Both the position numbers and the translations under genes were made by a program. This document shows positions 56,697 to 64,000 of a stretch of 64,000 nt of DNA, piece after piece. Each line of letters opens with the position of its first letter. Position 1 is the first letter of the stretch. The stretch covers positions 93,576,476 to 93,640,475 of the forward strand of contig CM043944.1 in assembly GCA_014529385.2 (NCBI GenBank), read 5' to 3'. The stretch comes from Adiantum capillus-veneris. Lineage: Eukaryota; Streptophyta; Polypodiopsida; Polypodiales; Pteridaceae. The notes beneath the pieces are model-generated. The model saw only the letters and a list, made by a program, of their open reading frames with translations. It had not been told where the DNA came from and did no database searches.

Positions 56697-58746
56697 CGAG
56701 TGATTACTCCCTTGGTCATAGATGCTGGGATTCCTATTCTAGTACAATTTTCTTGATCGCAAATTCATGAAGAATTGCTAATACAAAATCCAAACCGAGT
56801 TACCTCATTAAATAGTTTGAATCTCCCATTTGATCTTGCTTGCTGGGTAGTATCCTCTAGTACCTGCAACCTGTCAAGAATTTGCTTGATAGTTGTGAGC
56901 TTACAACCGTTCTTGTTAGTTCTTGCTTTTAATCGACAAAACTTAGCTAGGTTTTCTTAATAGCACACAATTCCTTACACAACCTCAACAATTTGGGTCC
57001 AATTTCAATTTTGAAAGAACCACCAGGTTACTGTGGACTAGCTATTTGTATGGTAGGTTTCTGTCTCTGTTTCGACTCAGAGGTACATGGATCATGATCC
57101 ATGTTGGGAAGCCAAATGAACTTTTGTTGCTATCATCAGGTTTAACATGATTAAGAGGTCTTATGATACCAAAATTTTTAGAAATGAACCTCTGGATTGG
57201 AGGCTAAGTTGATTTTGTCACTTTGCTTGAGCTTCTGTCAGTTCTGAGTTGTTGGGATGGTTTCTTGCACCCAAGGACCACTAGACTCTCTCTGATTCCC
57301 TCTAGCTATGGTAGCAGTTTGGTGTCAAATTGTGTTAGGGGAACATGATCGTGATCCATGTTCCTTTGTGTCAAAATACACTGAAATTTTTCCCACAGCT
57401 AGTCCTTGGCCTAGTGATGCTGGCTATATGGTTTTTGAATGTTTTAAAGCTTTTTAGGATAGAAAAAAGTCAGTTTTAGGGTTTATTTCAGTGGTTTCCC
57501 CCTTGATTTGATTTTTGCTCGCTTTTGCCCTCTTTTTGAAATTTTTTGATAAGGGTCCTTTGGGAGAAAGTGTTTCAATTGTTATCACTTCCCCACTTGC
57601 CTATTATCAGCTCAAAATTCCAAAAAGGTACATGGATCGCGATCCATGTTTGGTAAGATTTTGGACTGACACTTTGTGAACTGATCACACAAGGTACGGT
57701 GATGTTATTCCTCAAGTCTTTTTGGATTTGATCAAATTTTTTTCAAGTGAAAAGCAAGATTTTGTGTCTGTTTTGTGATTTTTTGCAAACAACTCCTTTT
57801 CTGGTATTTTGACCAGATTTTTTTTCACTTTTTGTCTATGGATCTTTTTGGAAATGTTGTTCAACCAGTAATCAGGAGTACACTGATCAAATCTTATTGT
57901 CAGATGTCTACCTGGAACATGGATCGCGATCCATGCTGGGGAAGCATCTGCACATGAGATTTGGTTATGTTGATTCCCTGCTTCTAGTTGATCCCAATTC
58001 CCATCCCTTTTTGAATTTGGAAAATTAAAAGTTTAGTTTTTCCTTGTTTTCCCCATTTTTCAAGGTTTTGCTTTGCTCACCCCAATATTTTGATTTTTAT
58101 GATCTTCTAGCACTCTATTTTTTACCAAACTTAAGGTTCTGATGCCTTAGAGTCTGTTCTAAGCATAGGAAATAGTTTTAGCACATTCTGCCAAAAAGGT
58201 ACATGGATCGCAATCCATGTTGGACATGCAATTTGAATTTTTATTGCACAGTCTTTTTCAGCAAGTGCTTTTACCCCCTTCTTGAAGGTTTTGCTAGGTT
58301 TGGTCCAATTCTGAAGCGCTGACCATCACTTCTTCAACTTTTCAGAGTTATGGTCTTCAACACCAAAATAAGGTTTTTGACAGTTTTTCCCTTGATCCTT
58401 TTGGCCCCAAAAGATGGTGTACTTTGTTTCCTAACCTACTCCTATAAACTGAAATGAATCTGCAAACATAAATGAACTTAACAATACGAAAATAACAACA
58501 AAGTGTGTGGTGGAACAACCCTTTCCAAGCATGTGAAAATCAAAGAACGAAATACTATCTTGTACTTCACTCACAGCTTTCTTTGCTCTTAAGGAATAGC
58601 ACTGGCTAGTCTCGGACTCTAGTCTCTACCAAGCACTAAACCTACGTCTAGCTGCTTCACTGTCTATGTGTAAGTGGGACAGGTATCAAAAGCTTGAAGG
58701 GAGATTTTTGTTTTGTACATTGAGTCACTCACCACCTAAGGATCGA
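56697..58746 (-). other. Leader of element B with about 285-bp tandem repeats
   Basis: About 2 kb lie between the PBS and the Gag start without an open frame. It contains five evenly placed palindromes, listed separately. Long leaders occur in some plant gypsy lineages. Confidence 0.7.
57086..58219. repeat. Five palindromes in the leader of element B
   Basis: CATGGATCGCGATCCATG is perfect at 57631-57648 and 57918-57935. Variants are at 57086-57103 (ATCATGAT centre), 57344-57360 and 58202-58219 (one base changed). Spacings are 258, 287, 287 and 284 bases. Flanking words such as AAGGTA before and TTGG after are shared, so the whole unit is a tandem repeat with a conserved palindromic core. Degenerate versions occur in both LTRs of the family (about 10033-10053 and 59036-59057). 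Confidence 0.85.
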
Positions 58747-58766
58747 TTTCCTCGGCAATGGAGCCA
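58747..58766 (-). promoter_or_regulatory. Probable primer-binding site of element B
   Basis: The minus strand reads TGGCTCCATTGCCGAGGAAA one base inside the 5' LTR. It resembles the TGGCGCCGTTGCCGGGGA site (Asp-tRNA type) of several plant gypsy lineages, with three changes in 18 bases. Confidence 0.75.
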
Positions 58767-58767
58767 A

Positions 58768-59590
58768 TGTTAGCGGGTCGCCCCGACGAATGTCTGCAGC
58801 ATAGCTCTTTTGTAATAACATAATGTCAATATGCAAGGAAGAGACTTGGGATGGGGCACGGAGACTTAATGAGAGTGTCAATCTCACTGACAAAAGCAAA
58901 TCGTTCACTTCCTAGTCAGAAAATCAATATACGTCCAATCTCACCACTCTAGGTCATCACGCCTTTTTAGCATCCAAACAAATCCGGAATACAACGAAAC
59001 TTAAGCTCTACCAAGTTCTATCACCATCTAGGAAGGTACATAAATCATGATCCATCACAAAAAATGTGCAAAAAACTAAAACACAAGTACTCAGAAAGGT
59101 CCTCTTTATGCATTGAAACACTTATCCATGGTCAAAACATAAAAAAACAACCATTTTAACCTCCAAATAAATGCATTTATCTCACAAATAATGCGTCGTG
59201 AACCACAATAGAATTGAAAATAATCACACTTAGATTGTAGAGCAAGAGACAAGGAATGCAATGTGCTATTCGAAAACGAATTCTGATTACCAGTTCACGA
59301 GAAAAGAAGATTACAATTTGTAGCAGTAAGAGGCCTCCACAGTGCACCTTTTTTTATTCTTCAAGCTAATCATAATTCTCCTCTCAAGACTAAGGGTTTT
59401 GACTTTAAAAGTTAAGGGGGCTTTCCCACGGCCATCCGACCTCTTACAAGGGTGTAGATTTAGAGAAGTAGAGAGGGTATTGTCTAATTACATCACGGTT
59501 ACAACTCATCCTAGGTTGAATTACATGGCTTTCTTCGAAAAATAGAGTGTGTACAGGGTTTGGTGTACATATGCCTGTATCCACCAAACA
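58768..59590 (-). repeat. 5' LTR of element B
   Basis: It is bounded by TGTTAGCGGG and CCACCAAACA on the plus strand (TG...CA). It aligns with the 912-bp LTR of element A. The PBS adjoins the left boundary. The right boundary is set by the matching end in A and by the integrase frame of element C, which resumes at 59591. Confidence 0.75.
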
Positions 59591-60037
59591 AATATGGTGT
59601 TTGGTCTTAACACCATCCTGCTTATTGAATTCTTAATCCCAACCTTGCTAGTAGCTAAAGAATTAGAGTGGACATGTCATGAATTGTATTTGAGATTACA
59701 TGACCCGAAAAAGCTAGATGAGCTACTTCTTAAAGCAGTAGCATCTATCTATGCTAGTAAAAGAAGGCAAAAGAAGTTCTTCAATAAGCATGTGCAATCA
59801 AAGGAATTTAAAACAGGTGACTATGTCCTGGTTTATACCCTAAAACAACATGCTAAAAAACCCAAAAAGCAAGGGGTGGGACCCTTTGTGATTGAAGATC
59901 TATCACCAAGCGGGGCCGTCAAGCTTGCAACATTAGAAGGAGAAGAAATTCCTAACTGGATTAGTCGGTGTAGGCTCAAGACGTATCATATGCCATTAAT
60001 CCAGGATATGCTACAACAGATTCACAGAGAAAAATAA
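59591..60037 (+). pseudogene. Integrase C-terminal part of gypsy element C
   Basis: The frame opens NMVFGLNTILLIEFLIPTLL, directly after the LTR of element B, and continues with KAVASIYASKRRQKKFFNKH and FKTGDYVLVYTLKQHAKKPK. It ends in GPFVIEDLSPSGAVKLATLE and RCRLKTYHMPL, a typical GPY-like tail. The upstream integrase core has been displaced by element B. AATAT at 59591-59595 is the candidate target duplication. Confidence 0.85.
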
Positions 60038-60800
60038 CAAACTAAAGAGAAGAATCGACTTCTTGAAGAAGCAAAAATGGAGGCCAAAAAAAAATGGCTA
60101 AACAAAAAATTCTACGACAACAACAATGACATGGGAGACCATTATAGATTAATGCTATTTCCTTGAATGAATTTGAAGAAGATAGAGTAGACCCAATAAT
60201 TAAAGTCAAAGTCGGAAACAATCAAGTGGAAGCCGCAGCTCTACTCGATATAGGAGCCTACGAAAATTCCATTACCCTTGGATTATATAAGCACCTTGGC
60301 CAAGAAGAAAAGCTTCAATTGACACACTAAGAAATGAAGAGCTATACGAACCACCAGATTAAAGCACTAGGGTTGGTTACCTTATTTGTTCAAATCAATC
60401 AATATCTACCCACATATATTTTATGTGGTGGAAGATCACCAAAACCAACACCAATTATTCCTTGGACAAACATGGCAAAAGAAGTACAATGTTCAAATAG
60501 ATTGAAGTTTTGATATGGTACGAATTCAGTATGAAACCGAGAGTCAAACAGTTACATTGATTAAAATAACAAAAACCAAGCTAAAAATGGAAAAGACTAC
60601 TGACAAAGGAAAAAAACCCTTGTATACAAGAAACATGCAGTGGATCCCAAAAAGGTCGCAAAGGGACCAACATTTCAAAAACAGGCGACATCCGCATCTC
60701 CCAGTCATGAACCAAAAAAGACCAAAGGAGACAAAAGTACAACGGGATGAAAATTTGGCTACCCAAGAGCCGACACAACATAAAGCTAATGTGTCATAAT
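60038..60800 (+). pseudogene. Retropepsin-like ORF downstream of integrase (element C)
   Basis: After a short charged bridge, the frame at about 60151-60415 reads DPIIKVKVGNNQVEAAALLD, continuing IGAYENSITLGLYKHLGQ. The loop LLDIGA stands where retropepsins have LLDTGA. A strand ALGLVTLFVQINQY follows. After a one-base shift near 60415, FYVVEDHQNQHQLFLGQTWQ gives the C-terminal signature. A Lys-rich tail with NMQWIPKRSQ ends near 60800. The position behind integrase is unusual, because gypsy protease normally lies before RT. Defects are a TAA near 60330, the shift at 60415 and a TGA near 60512. Confidence 0.7.
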
Positions 60801-60867
60801 AGTTGTTATCTAATTCTCCTAAATGATTTTGTCATATTAACCTGATCATTTAATATGGGGAAGTACT

Positions 60868-60884
60868 AGGGGGGGGAGAAAAAG
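60868..60884 (+). promoter_or_regulatory. Candidate polypurine tract of element C
   Basis: AGGGGGGGGAGAAAAAG lies about 70 bases after the end of the tail ORF. It is purine-only and fits the 3' end of the internal region. The LTR that should follow could not be delimited. Confidence 0.55.
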
Positions 60885-62082
60885 CTAGAATATTGATTAA
60901 GCTGGCAGACTAGCCACAGTAGGGATCCAAAGGAGGGAAAATAGCGATCCAGGGGGGCCATCTGCCAAAGAGCAATGTGCAAACAATGGGCTTCAAAGAC
61001 CCTAAGGTTCAACCCATTAGGACTTCCAAAATGCTAAGGTTCCAAAATTCAAAGGTTAGGTGCAATGGTCAAAACCTAGGGCAAATTGGATGCTTGTGGG
61101 AAGACTCAAAATCCTTCCCACATCCCTATATTGGGGGAGGAAATCGTTTCTTGTAGGGGATGAGAGAGAAACACACACACACTCTAGCAGGCTCCCTTTA
61201 CCCAAAGGGAATATGAGACACATGTTAGCTCCCTAGGCCAGTTGCCCCCAAGATGCATTCAATTCCTATTGGATGTCCATAGAGGTGGACCAATGAGAAT
61301 TAGGCTAGAGTACATTTAGTTTAATTCATTTTAAAACACTTGATAAAAGAACCACTAGAAATTAAGCTCTCTAGAAGACTATTGGACAGTCTCCCAAGGG
61401 GTCCAATGAGCATTCAGCAGCCCAATGGCTTGCCTGATTCCTATTGGCCAGAAGACTAAGGGGTCCAATGAGATTTTAATTGCATTATCTAGTTACCTAA
61501 ATCTCTCACAAAAGGGAACGGGGGACACATGTCACAAGGCTATCACTTATTCTTCTTAATTATCATTGGCTAAGCTTTGTAGGGTCCAATGGGGTGTCAA
61601 CATTAGTAAAACGCAACAGGGGTCGACCAAGAGAGAGAGGGGAACTGATTTGGAAAGGCATTATCACACACACATTGAAACAATCTCATGTGTGAAGCAA
61701 AGAGGACTCTCTCTCATTCTCAAGCTTTAATGGAAAGCTCATCATCTACTCCAAGCTTGTGATAAGGAAGGCCTACACCAGCAACTCTTGACTTTGTGAT
61801 GCAAATCCAACCAAGAGCCAAGCTCCAATGCATGCTCATCTCCTATACCATGCTAATTACTAAGCTATGCTAAGATTTTATGAGTGATTATGTGAGGAGA
61901 TATACTTATTTCTCGAAAGAATCCTCCTTCTTCCTCTCAATATACTCGAATACCACGCTAGCTCTCACCATCTTTGAATGTGTGTGAGGTCTTGGGTCTA
62001 AGACTGTGAGGGAATTGATGTTGTGTTTTATAAGTGTGTGCATGGTGCTTGAAGCTTCCATCTTCATTGGACGAGCAAGTTA
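60885..62082. other. Interval between elements C and F, possible LTR sequence
   Basis: No coding frame. It may hold the 3' LTR of C or the 5' LTR of F, but no matching copy is in the window. Four paired ATTGG...CCAAT motifs occur at 61268-61294, 61381-61408, 61443-61469 and 61565-61590. Confidence 0.4.
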
Positions 62083-62345
62083 TTGAAGGTAAGAAAGAGG
62101 TCACCCTCTTCTCCATCTTCTTCATCCTCTTCCTCTTATGAAGAACGTGATGGTGCAGAAAAAGAAGACCAAGGGAAGAAAAAGGTGAGAAAGAGGTTAC
62201 CCTCTTTTTCATCTTCTTCATCCTCTTCCTCTTATGAAGAAAGTGATGGTGTAGACAAGGAATACCAAGGGAAGAAAAAGGCGAGAAAGAGGTCACCCTC
62301 TTCTCCATTCTCCTCAAATTCTTCCTCCAAGAAAGTGATGGTGCA
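62083..62345 (+). repeat. 96-bp tandem repeats encoding a Ser/Arg/Glu-rich Gag start
   Basis: Two full copies and one partial copy of a 96-bp unit encode KVRKRSPSSPSSSSSSSYEE and DGAEKEDQGKK. The repeated RKRSPSS phrase is basic and Ser-rich like SR-type and nuclear-targeting sequences; that role is inference. Confidence 0.85.
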
Positions 62346-62439
62346 ACTTTCAAACCACCAAAAAGAAGAGGCCATAGGAAATCCTATGCCATCTGGAAGA
62401 GGTTGTCCAAGATTAGAAGTTCAAAGAGGGAGAAAAAAA

Positions 62440-62850
62440 CATCTCTTTCCTTACCTACGATGGCACCTTTGGTGCTACGGACAAAGTCTTGGCCTTCATT
62501 CAACAATTTGATGCGGCGTTTGGAGATGAGGGCTTCACGGATTCCTCTAGGCTACACCATGTAGCTATGCATTTTCAAAAGTCCGCCAAGCAATGGTGGT
62601 CTAGCATACGGGAAAACGGTGAAGCTCCACGAATATGGAAAGCTTTAATTGCTTCCATCATGAAGCAGTTTTTGGCTACCAATGCCAAAGACAAAGTACT
62701 CACCAAATGGTGTAGCTTGAATGTCTCTCCCTGCGAATATACTCACAAATATGTAGACAAGTTTTGGACTTACATCTCAAAGCCACTATCTTCAAAAAGA
62801 TGGATTTTGGAGAGCAAAAACAACAATGTTGTGCGGGCTTAACTGATGAT
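62440..62850 (+). pseudogene. Gag capsid region of element F
   Basis: YDGTFGATDKVLAFIQQFDA is followed by LHHVAMHFQKSAKQWWSSIR and WKALIASIMKQFLATNAKDK, the retrotransposon Gag pattern (F-x-G...FxxxF...A-x-x-WW). A frameshift lies near 62480 at the start, and another near 62780 moves the end to LTDDMAE in a different frame. Confidence 0.85.
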
Positions 62851-63436
62851 ATGGCGGAGGTATGTCAACTCCCAATGGCCACACACCATATTTGCAGTCA
62901 TACACCATACCATGGTGGCTTCACAAATCAATTTCCAACCAGGGGCTAAGAGAAATCTTAAGCCCACGGAGAACAAGGACCGTAACAATGAGCCTAAGGG
63001 GAAGGACAATGTCGAAAAGTCTCCTAAAGGAAACACCAAGAACAACAAAGCTAAGGAGAAGGGAGTTTATAAAGGCAAAAATAAACTCTCTCCTGAAGAG
63101 CTTGATCGTTATCGTAACAATAACCGTTGTTTCAATTGCGGGGAGCAAGGGCATGCTTATCGTGCTTGCCTCCACAAGAATACAAGAAATGAGCCTCCTA
63201 GAGCTACCTTGGTCAAAATCCAAGAAGAGGATGCTCATCACAAAGGATCTCCTCTATGCCATGCTTGGGGTAAGGTAAGAGAACATGATGCTTTTATTCT
63301 CTCTGACCCTGGTTCTACTCACAATCTTATATCCATAGAGTTGGCCACCAAGCTAGGCATCCAAGCCTATGACATGGGGATGTCCTACCCATCAATGGTG
63401 CTTTCAAGGGGCAAGAAGCTTCAATCACTCCCTTAA
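62851..63436 (+). pseudogene. Zinc knuckle and protease start of element F
   Basis: A Lys/Asn-rich stretch precedes RCFNCGEQGHAYRAC, a CCHC zinc knuckle that binds element RNA. The protease loop reads FILSDPGSTHNLISIELATK; the usual DSG appears as DPG. The frame is lost after about 63390. Confidence 0.88.
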
Positions 63437-63779
63437 TTGGGGAATTGAGGCTCCAGGTCCAAAGCTATGTGGACAAAGAGGACTTATTTATCTCTCTTCT
63501 CAAGCACGAGGATGTAATCCTAGGGGCACCATGGTTTGATCGCATGGCTTTCAATGTTAAATTCCTTGAAAGGAAAATCTACTTTAGGTTCAGGGAAAAA
63601 GATATGTACATAGATGCTAAGGAGTTGGGTAACACCATACCCATTGTACATACGCAAGCTTTCAATAAGTCAATAAAGAGCTCTATTTTTGTGTACATGA
63701 TTTTTGTTAAAGATTCTCAAAATGAACCTAATTCTTTAGCAAAAGAAAATATACATAATCCAATTTTCTCAAGGGATTT
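63437..63779 (+). pseudogene. Protease end of element F
   Basis: In the shifted frame, RLQVQSYVDKEDLFISLLKH and EDVILGAPWFDRMAFNVKF give the ILG-x-PW end of the protease. A linker with IYFRFREKDMYIDAKELG leads towards RT. Confidence 0.8.
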
Positions 63780-64000
63780 TAAGATGTTTTTATTGACCAC
63801 ATCCATTGTGAACTACCTCCTAATAAACCATTTTATAGAGTTTCTCAAGATCAACAAGAGGAGATTATGCGGCAAGTTCATGAGTTAGGCGAGAAGGGCA
63901 TGGTTAGGCCTAGCTCATCTCCATTTTATTCAACCATGTTATTAGTGAAAAAGAAAGACGGCACATATCATATGTGTGTTGACTATAGAGCACTAAATAG
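63780..64000 (+). pseudogene. Reverse transcriptase start of element F
   Basis: The frame reads ELPPNKPFYRVSQDQQEEIM and RQVHELGEKGMVRPSSSPFY, then LLVKKKDGTYHMCVDYRALN, the first conserved RT blocks of gypsy elements. The window ends before the catalytic YxDD. Confidence 0.9.

Larger units (their letters stand above)
43515..59590 (-). mobile_element. Ty3/gypsy element B (with nested copia element D)
   Basis: In minus-strand order it contains the 5' LTR (58768-59590), PBS, a 2 kb leader, Gag, retropepsin, RT, RNase H and integrase. The copia element D is inserted within Gag. The integrase reading stops near 43515 after EQLDKTRLREIAGIY, so the integrase tail and 3' LTR are missing from this end. 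The LTR is of the same family as that of element A. Stops and frameshifts interrupt all domains. The element lies in the integrase of element C. Confidence 0.85.
62083..64000 (+). mobile_element. Ty3/gypsy element F, 5' part (cut by window end)
   Basis: It contains in order a Ser/Lys-rich Gag start, capsid, zinc knuckle, protease and the beginning of RT. The RT text resembles that of elements with LPPHRxxDHxI-type starts, and the lineage differs from A/B. The reading frame shifts at least three times. Confidence 0.85.

Overview
This is a gene-poor, repeat-dense stretch of a large plant nuclear genome. No intact cellular gene is visible. Most recognisable coding sequence is mobile-element protein (Ty1/copia, Ty3/gypsy, one large DNA transposon). 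The rest includes a decayed pentatricopeptide-repeat (PPR) array of the VDMYAKCGA / QKVLEELPVRN / WNALIAGYAQQ type. That PPR style, together with retrotransposon nesting and long dinucleotide microsatellites, suggests a homosporous fern. The species call is inference only.

Layout, left to right. At 1-0.48 kb lies the tail of a plus-strand gypsy integrase. At 2.1-5.05 kb is a broken PPR array. At 7.8-15.8 kb are two related minus-strand gypsy-like non-autonomous elements, A inserted in the tail of A'. Element A has a clear 3' LTR (9713-10624), Gag C-terminus, retropepsin and an unusual extra ORF, but no reverse transcriptase or integrase. At 16.2-17.2 kb is a copia RT/RNase H relic. At 31.1-34.6 kb is a 5'-truncated copia element. 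At 41.6-42.9 kb is a MITE followed by a family of palindromic hairpins. At 43.5-59.6 kb is a minus-strand gypsy element (B) with its own PBS and 5' LTR. It is interrupted in gag by an almost complete copia element (D, 51269-56445), and it is itself inserted into the integrase of a third gypsy element (C, 59.59-60.8 kb). From 62.1 kb to the end runs the 5' part of another plus-strand gypsy element (F).

The most interesting unit is 18456-29837, an 11.4 kb DNA transposon. Its 30-bp terminal inverted repeats match at 29 of 30 positions, and both sides carry the 4-bp flank CATA. It contains a plus-strand spliced gene with a coiled coil, a RING-H2-like finger and an acidic tail; a plus-strand FCP1/NIF-type HAD phosphatase-like gene; and a minus-strand spliced DDE-type transposase. 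The 3' flanks of the first gene and of the transposase are near-identical inverted copies that bracket the phosphatase gene. Arrays rich in TTTGGTAC fill the introns and gaps and resemble the core of the TIR. The copy looks recently inactivated, with a few TGA/TAG codons, small frameshifts and a damaged splice donor.

A second theme is extra coding capacity in the gypsy elements. A retropepsin-like domain followed by a basic tail with W-x-P-K motifs lies downstream of integrase in C and is fused behind the retropepsin in A. Element B has a 2 kb leader holding about 285-bp tandem repeats, each with an 18-bp palindrome around GATCGCGATC. All coordinates and identities come from reading the sequence by eye; no search or alignment program was run.
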